Origin: Euryarchaeota archaeon UBA124 | Lineage (GTDB): Archaea > Thermoplasmatota > Poseidoniia > Poseidoniales > Poseidoniaceae | DNA length: 57,386 bases | NCBI GenBank assembly: GCA_002502215.1 | Contig: DAPT01000073.1 | Span: 9,555-66,940 of the forward strand | Direction of reading: 5' to 3' | Part shown: in pieces, positions 26,534 through 35,404 of the stretch | Layout of the letters: every line of letters starts with the position of its first letter | How positions within the stretch are numbered: position 1 is the first letter of the stretch | Program-made: the position numbers and the translations under genes | The notes under the pieces: model-generated | The model's database searches: none | Told to the model about the DNA's origin: nothing | The model's input: the letters and a program-made list of their open reading frames with translations, nothing else

Positions 26534-29359
26534 ATGGCGAGAGGCGCATATGCTGTGTGTTGTGTTCTTCTTATGTTGGCATCCGTGCCGATTGCTTCTG
26601 CAAATTCATACGATAGTAACGGAGTGCAGGCCTCAAGTTCTACTCTAAGCATTCTACCGGCAAGCCCGACCGAGGGCGGTTCAATCACGGGTTCGTTGAC
26701 GCTTCAAAACACAAATTCCCAGCTTGCGGCCAACGTTGAATATTCATTTTACGCAAACGCTATTTCGCCAAGTACACGTCTATTGACTTCAACTGTGAAC
26801 ATCCTTGCCAATGATTTTACGACTGTATCTGCGACATGGGACGGTTTGGCAGAGGGTGAAAACAAGTTATGGGTTAGCTATTCATACAACAACGGGCCAA
26901 CGCAAGAGTTCTACCATTCCTTCACAGTACAAGGCTTGCCGAGCCTTTACATCGTTGAATCAACCATGACTCCATCATCCGGTATCCATTCTGGCGATAC
27001 TGTGGGACTTAACACCAAGATTGCCAACATCGGCAGCGTCGATGCTCCTGCCTCGCATCTTGAAATTCGATTCCCAGGTTCAATGAGCGATGTTGAACTT
27101 GCAACCGAATCCATTGCTGCAGGGGCTGAAACATGGGTGAACACAACCTTCGTAGCACCATCAACAGGAACCTATCAGATTGAGCTCACGCCAGATGTCC
27201 GAGACGAAATCCAAGAATCTTCAGAACAAGGCAAATCCGTGTCTGTCGACCTTACTGTAGAGCCTCGAATGGATCTGTCGCACAATGGTGAATTGACCAT
27301 CACGGAAACACCTGGGTCATTGATTGGTCCTTGGACTGTTTCTGGCACCATGGCGCGTGAGGCCGGTGAAGGAACGACAACAGTCCCAATGGTTTTGCAA
27401 TTCCGAGAGGGTGCCTCAGTCATTCGTTCCTTGCAATCGTTCGACGTACAAATTTCCGGAACAGGGTACAGCACTCAATCATGGTCCACAACCATTGTGA
27501 GTACCGATATTGCCGGAATGCCGACAGGGCAGTATACTTTAGCGGCTGTTATCGATCCGTTCACATCGGGTTCTTTTACACAAGAGAACACAGAAAATGA
27601 TGAGCTCATTGCAACGTTTAGTCTCCCTGAAATTCCCGATGTATTCGTTGATCCTTTGGCTCTTGCAAACCGTTCAACAGTAGCGGCCGGAGAGCTTGTT
27701 GACTGGTCGATGACGGTAACAAATACAGGTGAAGTATCCGTTTCAGGAACGTTCCTTTACACCTGGGAAGGTCAAACATTTGAATCTCCACTCATCCTCC
27801 TCAATTCTGGTCAGACCTACACCTATACAACGTCTCATGGAACTGCACTGGGCCAACACACAGCAAACATCAATGTGCAGTGGAAAGCCTCGACAAATTC
27901 CTATGACCGAGTTCCGACCAACAGCGTCGCTACCGGAGACGTATTGGTTGAAGCGAATCTTCAATTGGATTGGGATGCGGACTCAATGATGTTGCTCGAT
28001 GAAGGAGGGGAAACAGCAACCTTCCCTCTCGAATCGGGTGAAGTGTACACCATGACCTTGGATGTTCGATCTACTCGTGGTACTGGGGACATCACCTTCA
28101 CATGCAAAAACAGCCAAACAACGTGGTCCTCAACGGATGTAAGCATTGAAAACCCAGGTGATCGAGAAGAAGTTTCGTGCACCTTTACCGCATCTGGTAA
28201 GATGTCGATTGTTCAGTTGATCCCATCCGATGCGATGATAGTGAGTACATTTGAGCGCTCTTTCTCTACTGCGATGGTTGATGGAAACACAGCCAATGGC
28301 GGGGACAGCGATGGAACCGGCACTGCGATTCTCATGCTCTTCGGTGCTCTGGCTCTCATCGGTGTTTTGGTTGGTGCTATTCTCCTGACTCGTGAGCGAG
28401 AAGAAGAAGTCGAGCGTGATATTTTCAACTATTGTCCTGCTTGCGATGGTGAACTTGAGGGTCATGAAGATCGCTGCCCGCATTGTTCGTTCAATCTACG
28501 AAAAGCTCGTTCGCAATTCCACGATTGTCATGCATGCGGTGAATCGATTCCCGACCTGATGGAAAACTGTCCATATTGTGGTACTGAGCAAGATGTTTCC
28601 TCTTTCTTTGAACGCAGAGAGCGTCGTGTTCGTGATGTTCCAAAAGAGAAAGAAGTCGTCGCATTACCTGACGAGGATGAAGATGAGATCGTTAGCGGTT
28701 CAGAGGACTTTGCTGATGCAGTCAAAGAATTCGGTTATGATGAATCAAACCTTGAAGATGAATGGGATGAAAACGTTGTTGCTGCGGAGGAAGAAGTTAC
28801 CGCAGCGTACGATATGCGAAACGCAGATGAAATCGCAATGGAAGACATGACCGAAGAGGAAATTGAAGAAATGCAAAACCAAGTTGTACCGACTCTGAAG
28901 ACGGTTCAAGAATCCTTTGAAGGCCATGATCTGGATGCCTTCTTGCCAACAAAGGACAAGATGAAATCGCTCAAGGACGATGGAGAGGACAAAGACGGGG
29001 CTGCTTGGACGACACTGTCTGCGAGCGATGCCGACATACGTGGCGACCTGTTTGAGTTAACAGGTGAGGAAGGCGTTATGCCTGGAGAGAAGGTTGTTGT
29101 TGGAATGGGTCTTACGGACAGTTCACTCGCTGGAAATGAGATTACTGAAGCGAGTGCGGACTTTGCTTTCGATGATGATTCTGAATTACCACTTACTGTC
29201 GAAGACGGTGATAAGACAGCAACTGCAAAACCGCGTCGCCGACCTCGCCGAAAGCGAACATCGAAGCCTGAAATCGAAACGGCAGATTGCGGTTCATGTG
29301 GCGCGGTCGTTCCTGCTGATGCCAAGGAATGCCCAACGTGTGGTGCAAAATTCGAGTGA
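26534..29359 (+). CDS. Membrane protein with exported CARDB-like domains and three cytoplasmic zinc ribbons
   Basis: A 941-residue protein. A signal peptide (MARGAYAVCCVLLMLASVPIASA) leads into ~550 residues of CARDB-like beta domains outside the cell (SGIHSGDTVGLNTKIANIGS, NRSTVAAGELVDWSMTVTNTGE). One membrane helix (~595-618, AILMLFGALALIGVLVGAILL) is followed by charged residues, then two zinc ribbons (CPACDGE...CPHC and CHACGES...CPYCG, ~634-690). A long acidic, likely disordered segment comes next, and a basic stretch (RRRPRRKRTSK) before a third ribbon at the end (CGSCG...CPTCG). The architecture resembles a transmembrane sensor or scaffold. No enzyme domain is seen. Confidence 0.85.
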   Translation: MARGAYAVCCVLLMLASVPIASANSYDSNGVQASSSTLSILPASPTEGGSITGSLTLQNTNSQLAANVEYSFYANAISPSTRLLTSTVNILANDFTTVSATWDGLAEGENKLWVSYSYNNGPTQEFYHSFTVQGLPSLYIVESTMTPSSGIHSGDTVGLNTKIANIGSVDAPASHLEIRFPGSMSDVELATESIAAGAETWVNTTFVAPSTGTYQIELTPDVRDEIQESSEQGKSVSVDLTVEPRMDLSHNGELTITETPGSLIGPWTVSGTMAREAGEGTTTVPMVLQFREGASVIRSLQSFDVQISGTGYSTQSWSTTIVSTDIAGMPTGQYTLAAVIDPFTSGSFTQENTENDELIATFSLPEIPDVFVDPLALANRSTVAAGELVDWSMTVTNTGEVSVSGTFLYTWEGQTFESPLILLNSGQTYTYTTSHGTALGQHTANINVQWKASTNSYDRVPTNSVATGDVLVEANLQLDWDADSMMLLDEGGETATFPLESGEVYTMTLDVRSTRGTGDITFTCKNSQTTWSSTDVSIENPGDREEVSCTFTASGKMSIVQLIPSDAMIVSTFERSFSTAMVDGNTANGGDSDGTGTAILMLFGALALIGVLVGAILLTREREEEVERDIFNYCPACDGELEGHEDRCPHCSFNLRKARSQFHDCHACGESIPDLMENCPYCGTEQDVSSFFERRERRVRDVPKEKEVVALPDEDEDEIVSGSEDFADAVKEFGYDESNLEDEWDENVVAAEEEVTAAYDMRNADEIAMEDMTEEEIEEMQNQVVPTLKTVQESFEGHDLDAFLPTKDKMKSLKDDGEDKDGAAWTTLSASDADIRGDLFELTGEEGVMPGEKVVVGMGLTDSSLAGNEITEASADFAFDDDSELPLTVEDGDKTATAKPRRRPRRKRTSKPEIETADCGSCGAVVPADAKECPTCGAKFE

Positions 29360-29511
29360 TTGATGCCTGTCAGCACTCATAGGGTTCGTCATCGCTTGCG
29401 CTCGGATTCATTGTTGCGTCATTCAGGCAATGTGTTTGAATCACATCCTCCGTTTGAACGCTTCCCCACGACGGGGTGATTTTCATATCATTGAGTTGAC
29501 TGGGTCGAACC

Positions 29512-30063
29512 ATGCAGCAGAGGATGTTAACGGTCTTTCTGGCTCTTACCATGCTGCTCATCTCAACATCAGGCTGCATTGGTTTGCTCCAAGGAAGGGA
29601 GTTCATGGAGCACCTTCGTGGGGATGTAAAGCAAGATACGGACATTCAAACCACTGCTATCGAGCATTATTTCTCGAATGCAGAAGTCAATGTCGAATGG
29701 AATGAAAAGTTCACCATAGATTCAGAAGTAACGAGAATCGGTGTCTACTTCAAAACGGAAATGGCCGGAGAAATTATTCGTGATCTGGCTCCTGCAATTT
29801 TCGATATACGTGAAGTCGAAGTGACGATTCGCGATCCGAATGGGAAAATTGAGTACAACGCCACACATGATTCAACAAAATCAGCGCCTTACGTTCTTAT
29901 CGAACCAGAACTTGGTGGTAAGTTCGTTTCAGGAGAATGGGACATCGAGGTTGTCGGTACAGGTGGTGGATTCCTCACGGAACAAGACAATTTCCTTCTC
30001 AGCGTTGACGTCACTCGGACGTGTACCATCTACCCACAGGACGACGTTTGTGTCGTCGATTAA
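29512..30063 (+). CDS. Lipoprotein of unknown function
   Basis: A 183-residue protein with a lipoprotein signal: MQQRMLTVFLALTMLLISTSGC, where the Cys22 region fits a lipobox (STSGC). The mature part looks like a small beta sandwich (IDSEVTRIGVYFKTEMAGE, GEWDIEVVGTGGGF) similar to galactose-binding or C2-like folds, without catalytic residues. It ends CTIYPQDDVC, a probable disulphide pair. It overlaps the converging nuclease gene by four bases. Confidence 0.8.
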   Translation: MQQRMLTVFLALTMLLISTSGCIGLLQGREFMEHLRGDVKQDTDIQTTAIEHYFSNAEVNVEWNEKFTIDSEVTRIGVYFKTEMAGEIIRDLAPAIFDIREVEVTIRDPNGKIEYNATHDSTKSAPYVLIEPELGGKFVSGEWDIEVVGTGGGFLTEQDNFLLSVDVTRTCTIYPQDDVCVVD

Positions 30064-31250
30064 ACAAGCGATTCATCGCAGGCGTACCTGCGACTGCAGT
30101 TGCGGCATTTTCCTTCACGATCGTGATTTCGTTTCGCACCGCCTTCGACCATCAATCGCTGAACTTCAATGATGTTCTCCTGGAGATGTCGTTTGGAATG
30201 CTCGTCCCAGAAGACTTGGTGAATATCTTGATCTCCGTAGCGTAAAATGCCGTAAGGAGGCGATTTCTTGGTGTTTGATTCAACGAGTGAAATGTATGCA
30301 AGCAGTTGTAAACGATGGGATTGGTGAGGTTTCTTGGGCACCTTACCCGTCTTCTGCTCAACGGGGATAAACTCACCCTCGATGATGACGATTTGATCGG
30401 GTCGCCCACGTAGTCCTGAAACATCATCAACCAACAGTTCACTGCTCTTTTCATCGTCTGAATAAACCAGTTCAGTACCGGCATCAAGACCTGCTTTCTC
30501 TCGACTTGAAACCATCTCATTCTCGGCTCTGAGTGAGCGTTGGAGTTGCCAAGTAGCAAAAAACGTCCAAATGAAGGCGATTACGATGAGGATAAAACCA
30601 GCTTGACTTCGGTTTTCAGCAGCAACCAGAGCGATAGCATGGATGCCGATAACAATGGTTGCGAGCAAAAGACCTGCCTCGGTTTTGCCTGCTGAAAACC
30701 ATCCTCCAAGGAAGCCAATTGGGCTCCATGTGGGTTCCAAACCTGTCGAGGAAAATCGATTCCGAATCTCTCGAATCTCTTTCATACTGCGTTCAATGCT
30801 GAACCACTGACGCCACGGCAAGGCAATGGAAAGAACTGCAGCAATAAGACAAGAAACCGACCACATCGACAAAATCCTTGCAAATTCAATTGGTGAGTTC
30901 ATGACGTCGTCGATGTAGACAAAGGCGATTGAATCGATCATGAAGGCGATGATTATTCCGTACCACCATGACCAGATGAGTAACGAACGACGCATACGAA
31001 TCAGTGCTGTCTGAAAATCACTCATTTCATTGTGGATCTGTTTGTGTTTTTCTACACCCTCTTCAACGGCTTCACCAATTCCAGATGCTCCCTCTTTCGC
31101 AAGTTGCCATGAAAGAGGGCAATACATGAATCGTTCCAAATCGCTTGCGCTTACTGGCAACGGCGTCCCAGACCCGTCGTTGAAATAACCCTCAGGGCCT
31201 CTTTTCGCTTTGGCAAAAGAGCCCCCCATAATTTCATCTTTCATCCACAC
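30060..31250 (-). CDS. Cas4-like PD-(D/E)XK Fe-S nuclease with inserted membrane domain
   Basis: A 396-residue protein. The N-terminus has the Cas4-type opening SASDLERFMYCPLSWQL (Cys44) and GVEKHKQIH (His69/His73). The nuclease core appears at ~271-345: GRPD (Asp285), Glu298-x-Lys300 (PVEQKTGK) and Gln315-xxx-Tyr319 (QLLAYI). The C-terminus has Cys382, 385 and 391 (CRNCSRRYAC), which with Cys44 fits the [4Fe-4S] cluster of Cas4/AddB-type nucleases. Between the His and Asp motifs, residues ~88-240 hold four hydrophobic helices (IIIAFMIDSIAFVYI, CLIAAVLSIALPW, LLLATIVIGIHAIALVA, FILIVIAFIWTFFATW). No cas genes or CRISPR array are nearby. It should be a membrane-tethered DNA exonuclease; its task is unknown. 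Confidence 0.88.
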   Translation of the reverse strand: MWMKDEIMGGSFAKAKRGPEGYFNDGSGTPLPVSASDLERFMYCPLSWQLAKEGASGIGEAVEEGVEKHKQIHNEMSDFQTALIRMRRSLLIWSWWYGIIIAFMIDSIAFVYIDDVMNSPIEFARILSMWSVSCLIAAVLSIALPWRQWFSIERSMKEIREIRNRFSSTGLEPTWSPIGFLGGWFSAGKTEAGLLLATIVIGIHAIALVAAENRSQAGFILIVIAFIWTFFATWQLQRSLRAENEMVSSREKAGLDAGTELVYSDDEKSSELLVDDVSGLRGRPDQIVIIEGEFIPVEQKTGKVPKKPHQSHRLQLLAYISLVESNTKKSPPYGILRYGDQDIHQVFWDEHSKRHLQENIIEVQRLMVEGGAKRNHDREGKCRNCSRRYACDESLV

Positions 31251-31272
31251 AGATTTGATTTCTTCCCCTTCT

Positions 31273-31287
31273 TACGTCAAAGACGTA
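31273..31287. promoter_or_regulatory. Palindrome TACGTC-AAA-GACGTA in nuclease/rpsB spacer
   Basis: A perfect 6-bp inverted repeat with a 3-base centre. It lies in the 101-base divergent spacer, 23 bases before the nuclease start (on the minus strand) and 64 bases before rpsB. It could be an operator for either gene. I know no regulator with this site in this lineage. Confidence 0.35.
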
Positions 31288-31351
31288 GTTTGGAGATGAT
31301 GCGAAGCGGTTAAGAAGAGGGTTTTGGTCGGTTGCTTGCTGAGGCACCATT

Positions 31352-31960
31352 ATGTCTGATGAAACTGAACTCCTGATTCCACTAGAACTCTACGAAGAAT
31401 CCGGTGTTAACATTGGAACAAAGCAGAAGAGTGCCGACATGGGCCGTTTCATTGATACCGTCAATTCCGATGGTCTTTACCTTCTCAACCTCAACCAAAC
31501 CGACAACCGTATCCGCATTATTGCCTCCTTTTTGAACCAATACGAACCATCGCAAATTATGGTCGTTTCCGCTCGTCAATACGGACAGCGACCTGCTCGA
31601 ATGTTTGCTGAAGCAATCGGTGCAAACTCAGCTGTTGGCCGATTTATCCCGGGAAGCTTGACAAATCCAGCTCTCCGCTCGTACAAGGAACCAGACATCC
31701 TGTTCGTTACAGACCCAGCTTCTGACCAGCAATCACTCCGAGAGGCTGTCAACACGGGACTGCCAATCGTTGGGCTTGTCGATGCAAACAACAAACTCCG
31801 AAACGTCGATGTTGCACTCCCCGCAAACAACAAGAGTCGACATTCCCTTGCACTCATTTATTGGCTTCTCTCCCGAGAAGTTCTCAAGTCACGTGGTGAA
31901 ACCACCGACGAGGCGTGGGCAGAAGCCAACGATCTCGAAGAATGGAAGTCAACCTTTTGA
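31352..31960 (+). CDS. rpsB: Small-subunit ribosomal protein S2 (archaeal uS2)
   Basis: A 202-residue protein of the small ribosomal subunit. Archaeal uS2 features are present: YEESGVNIGTKQKSADMGRFI, LNLNQTDNRIRIIASFL, GRFIPGSLTNP, EPDILFVTDP, and VGLVDANNKLRNVDVALPANNKS. The length is normal. It stands alone here rather than with rpoN/rpoK/eno as in many archaea. Its 3' end overlaps the converging dus gene by 12 bases. Confidence 0.96.
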   Translation: MSDETELLIPLELYEESGVNIGTKQKSADMGRFIDTVNSDGLYLLNLNQTDNRIRIIASFLNQYEPSQIMVVSARQYGQRPARMFAEAIGANSAVGRFIPGSLTNPALRSYKEPDILFVTDPASDQQSLREAVNTGLPIVGLVDANNKLRNVDVALPANNKSRHSLALIYWLLSREVLKSRGETTDEAWAEANDLEEWKSTF

Positions 31961-32983
31961 GATTGGTTTCAAGAATTCTGAAATCGCTTGTGCGGATTCA
32001 TTGACATCAGTAAGTTCGTGCATTAACGTCCGAACTGATCTTGCTCCTGGTAACCCTTTTGAGAATGCAATGGCATGTCGCTGCATTGTTTGTTTGGCAA
32101 GTCCTGTGGTCTCTCGACACAGCGTGATGTAACGATCCCAGCACCATCTTCGAGACGCAAAAGCTTTGGAAGTTTCAGACAACGTATCCCATTCACCTTC
32201 GTATTGACTGACCCAAGGCAACTCTTCTTTTTCCATCCAACCAAGACCGACCTTGATTTGTGCAAAGACGTCTGGTCGTCCAATCGCTGCGCGCCCAACC
32301 ATGAGTCCTGAGGCATTGGTTTGTTCCAAACACAATCGTGCACTTTTTGCATCGGTAATGTCTCCATTCGCTACGACTGGGACACCAACTGCATTGACCG
32401 CTGTTTGTATGGTTTCCCAATCAGCAATACCCGAGTATCGCTGGCGAAGCGTCCTTCCGTGGATGCACAATCGTTGTGCACCGACCTTTTCCAGTGACCG
32501 ACAGATGTTGACTGCATTGTTTGGACCTTGACCAGTACCAAGGCGCATTTTTGCAGTTACAGGCACATCAACGGCTCCCACAATGTTTTCTACCATCGTG
32601 ACAAGTCGTTGCGGTTCACCCATCAGCGCTGCCCCAGCACAGATGCTGGTGACCTTCGGTGCCGGGCATCCAAAATTGAGGTCGATAACATCCGCTGACT
32701 CTTGCAACATTGTTGCTGCTTTTACCATATCTTCCATTTCCCCTCCAAAGATTTGTGGGATGAACGGTTGTTCTCTCGGATCAGACTCCATTTTCCTCCA
32801 TGAAGCGGTTGCTTCCCTACTCAACGCTGTACTGTTGGTGAATTCAGTGATGGTGATGTCTGCCCCACATTCCTTTGCAAGCAAGCGATACGGAAGGTCT
32901 GAAACACCAGCCATTGGAGCCAAGTAAAGTGGTCGCTGTTCTCCCGACCAAGGCTCGTAGGTGTCAAACCCAACGTTGCTCAT
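31949..32983 (-). CDS. dus: tRNA-dihydrouridine synthase
   Basis: A 344-residue FMN enzyme that reduces uridine to dihydrouridine in tRNA. Family marks are LAPMAGVSDLPYRLL near the N-terminus, DLNFGCPAPKV with the catalytic Cys106, KMRLG, CIHGRTLRQRYSG and VVANGDI. The last ~100 residues are the helical tRNA-binding domain. It overlaps the upstream regulator gene on the same strand by four bases, suggesting an operon of regulator then dus. Confidence 0.93.
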   Translation of the reverse strand: MSNVGFDTYEPWSGEQRPLYLAPMAGVSDLPYRLLAKECGADITITEFTNSTALSREATASWRKMESDPREQPFIPQIFGGEMEDMVKAATMLQESADVIDLNFGCPAPKVTSICAGAALMGEPQRLVTMVENIVGAVDVPVTAKMRLGTGQGPNNAVNICRSLEKVGAQRLCIHGRTLRQRYSGIADWETIQTAVNAVGVPVVANGDITDAKSARLCLEQTNASGLMVGRAAIGRPDVFAQIKVGLGWMEKEELPWVSQYEGEWDTLSETSKAFASRRWCWDRYITLCRETTGLAKQTMQRHAIAFSKGLPGARSVRTLMHELTDVNESAQAISEFLKPISKG

Positions 32984-34185
32984 CGTTCATCGCCCGCAGT
33001 CAAGACCTCTTCAATCATCGTGCCGACTCGTCGAATTCTTCGCAACAATCTGTCGAGTCGAGCAGTGATGTTTTGTTTTGAATCATCAATTGAAGTACCG
33101 ATGAGTCGGTAACCCAGCGGTAATCGTCCGCCGAGAAGATTGAGCAAAAGCATTTGTTCCGAAGCTCGGATGTTTTGCATGGAATTCTGGACTACTTCGA
33201 TGGTGAGTTTACCTTTGCTGAGGGGTTGAAGCAATGCGTTGTGATTCTTTTCATGAATGAGCCGCATGAAACCTCCTTTTTTGAGAAGCCAGTCTTCTCC
33301 ACGGCGCTGATGCTGCGTTACCATTGCAGACCACAATGCAGATGCGAGTCGATCGGTTCGTGGTATTCGTTCAACCAATCCACATGCTCGAAATCGTTCA
33401 AGAATTCTACCCAGTCGAGCTTTCTGTCCCCCGAATTGGTCATGCGCGTCATCCAATGAGATAGGGTTTCCAGTGTTGAGGAGAAGAGTGAACAGTTGTT
33501 CAGAGACCGAATTCTTGAGTAATTCATTACCGGGTCGATCACCAAGCAACCCAAAATCAGCCATCCATTGAGTTAACTCGGATGCGCCTTCTTGCTCAGG
33601 CCGATAGTCGGTGATACTCAAGTTGAGCGAGAGAGGCGATTCCTCTGCAATTTCATTCTCCAGAGCCAAACCTTCTCGATTCCAGCTCAAACCAAGTTGA
33701 TCCATTTTTTGTTCTAGAATTAATCCGTACTGAGAAAAGCATAATTCAAGCGAACGAGACAAACTTCCTCCACGGAGAATGTAAGTTCTCCAACCTTTTC
33801 CTTCGTTTGTGTAGGAGAGTAATCCAGATTGGCTGAGTCGAGATAAGTGGTGATTCAATGCAGCAGGTGTCATTGCCAGTTCATCGGACAATTCTTGCGC
33901 ATCCCATGACTTGGTTGGATGCGAGAAGAAATGATCCCTTAGCATACGATGTATCGGTGATGCCGAACCATAGTCCGCTGTCGCATCCCCCTTCCGACGA
34001 ACAAAACAAAACGATTCAACAAACCAACCAACCAATCGATCAATGGATCGGTCCGTCGTTGGCATTGGAAGTTCTTCCAACTTGACATTCAGCATGAAGG
34101 AAGTCATCTGCCGATGGTCTTTGAAGGCTATGCAACAATTGCTTTTCAGAAAGGGAAAATTAAGCCTGAACTCTGCGACCATCAT
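32980..34185 (-). CDS. Winged-helix DNA-binding protein, likely transcription regulator
   Basis: Up to 401 residues. Residues ~95-130 form a winged helix (WDAQELSDELAMTPAALNHHLSRLSQSGLLSY) of the ArsR/MarR kind. A second helical region (~245-275, QLFTLLLNTGNPISLDDAHDQF...RILERFRACGLVERI) looks like another winged helix. There is no ligand or catalytic site that I recognise. The start is uncertain: 34185 overlaps the upstream gene by 26 bases, and Met27 (34107) or Met31 fit the operon better. It overlaps dus by ATGA. It may regulate locally or globally. Confidence 0.75.
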   Translation of the reverse strand: MMVAEFRLNFPFLKSNCCIAFKDHRQMTSFMLNVKLEELPMPTTDRSIDRLVGWFVESFCFVRRKGDATADYGSASPIHRMLRDHFFSHPTKSWDAQELSDELAMTPAALNHHLSRLSQSGLLSYTNEGKGWRTYILRGGSLSRSLELCFSQYGLILEQKMDQLGLSWNREGLALENEIAEESPLSLNLSITDYRPEQEGASELTQWMADFGLLGDRPGNELLKNSVSEQLFTLLLNTGNPISLDDAHDQFGGQKARLGRILERFRACGLVERIPRTDRLASALWSAMVTQHQRRGEDWLLKKGGFMRLIHEKNHNALLQPLSKGKLTIEVVQNSMQNIRASEQMLLLNLLGGRLPLGYRLIGTSIDDSKQNITARLDRLLRRIRRVGTMIEEVLTAGDER

Positions 34186-34828
34186 GCCATTGGTACGTCA
34201 AGCGGTCAGAGCGTCGAAATGTCTCAACGTGTATGTGCGATGCGAGATTGAGAATGTCTTGCCTTAGGATTCCTCGTCGTCGTAAGACCTTCACTGCAGA
34301 GTGGACACTTGCACGGGTCCGACCTATTCGGCGAGCCAACTGGGCCTGCGTGCGGGGCGTTCCTTCCTCGAGGATGTCATCGATCACTTGCCGTTGAACG
34401 GTGGAAAGCCCAATCGGTAGACTTGAAGCCATTCGTTGCTGATCGCTTGATACGGATTTCAGTACCTCTACTTGTGAGGGTCCACCAGCAAAGTAACATG
34501 TTCGGCCGTTGACGGGCAGGATTGTAATGTTGCCTTGATTGTGCATGACATCCAAATGGTGACGCAATGTTCCGTTTGCAGCACTTAGTTCATGTTGAAG
34601 TTCTCGATAACATAAACCAGGATGTCGTTCGAGTGTGCGCAGTACGCGCGCCCGGAACGGATGTTCAGTGGATTGTCGCTTGGTCGCAATGCCTCCAAAT
34701 GCAAGGGCTGATGCGGCCGATGTCATTGCTGCGAGGCCTTGAGCAATGCCTGCAATTCCACCGACTGTACCCGCAATACCTGCGGCCAACCAAGGACGTT
34801 GACGAACCCACTGCGTCAGAAGAGCCAT
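34160..34828 (-). CDS. Membrane-anchored regulator with two winged helices
   Basis: A 222-residue protein starting at ATG 34828 (MALLTQWVRQRPWLAAG). The frame is open to 34945, but this longer form overlaps the HxlR gene and adds non-conserved residues. An N-terminal Gly/Ala-rich hydrophobic stretch (~14-45, AGIAGTVGGIAGIAQGLAAM) is probably a membrane segment. Two winged helices follow: YRELQHELSAANGTLRHHLD (~75-94) and TQAQLARRIGRTRASVHSAV (~157-176). Paired winged helices with a membrane segment are common in archaeal regulators. Target unknown. It lies between two other regulator genes on the same strand. Confidence 0.8.
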   Translation of the reverse strand: MALLTQWVRQRPWLAAGIAGTVGGIAGIAQGLAAMTSAASALAFGGIATKRQSTEHPFRARVLRTLERHPGLCYRELQHELSAANGTLRHHLDVMHNQGNITILPVNGRTCYFAGGPSQVEVLKSVSSDQQRMASSLPIGLSTVQRQVIDDILEEGTPRTQAQLARRIGRTRASVHSAVKVLRRRGILRQDILNLASHIHVETFRRSDRLTYQWHDGRRVQA

Positions 34829-34875
34829 GCGCTGTTGTTGACCTCTTGGTATCTTAATGCATCGTATTGACGCAT

Positions 34876-35373
34876 CTAAGCTCCAACGATTGAGCCCTGA
34901 TGGATTTTCATGAAAGCAACCAAAGGTGAAAGGAGGCGCCCACATGTCATCCCATGGCTGGATAAGCGATACGTTACACGAACAGGAGGTCCATCCGTAA
35001 CAATGCGCTCGACCAAGCCCTTCTCCGCAAGATAACGTAGTTTATCCGAGAGCGTTCTTGAAGAAATCCCCTTCAATAGATGCTTCATCTCATTAAATCG
35101 GCGGTTCCCTGCGATGTAAAGCGTTGAAAGAATCTCGATTGTCCATCGAGAACCAAACACATTCAGGGCTTCAACAGCCGCATCCACCTCCCAATTCAAA
35201 TCAAATCGGCCTTGCCCAGAGTGGCCCTCAAGCAAGGAGCGAACCGAAGCACCAATCTGGATGGTTTCACTAATTTTGTCGCTGACATTCTTCAATTCAG
35301 TAGCGGGAAGGACCATCGGAGGTTCAGGCATGAACCTCCGATACATTTCGCATACTTGATTTCTTTTCAACAC
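34876..35373 (-). CDS. HxlR-family transcription regulator
   Basis: A 165-residue protein. The HxlR winged helix is clear at ~70-145: VFGSRWTIEILSTLYIAG, RRFNEMKHLLKGISSRTLSDKL and LVERIVTDGPPVRVTYRLSSHG. The usual N-terminal CP motif is missing. The start could be Met1 (35373) or Met10 in MYRRFMPEPP. It is transcribed away from the fadB-like gene with only 31 bases between, so it may control that gene. Confidence 0.88.
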   Translation of the reverse strand: MLKRNQVCEMYRRFMPEPPMVLPATELKNVSDKISETIQIGASVRSLLEGHSGQGRFDLNWEVDAAVEALNVFGSRWTIEILSTLYIAGNRRFNEMKHLLKGISSRTLSDKLRYLAEKGLVERIVTDGPPVRVTYRLSSHGMTCGRLLSPLVAFMKIHQGSIVGA

Positions 35374-35404
35374 CGATTAGTCAAAACGCAGGAGCGCATG
35401 ATTC

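Noticed and set aside
29370..29645. 91-codon minus-strand frame overlapping the lipoprotein start
   Set aside because: Overlaps a gene with a clear lipobox; its own sequence has no family feature.
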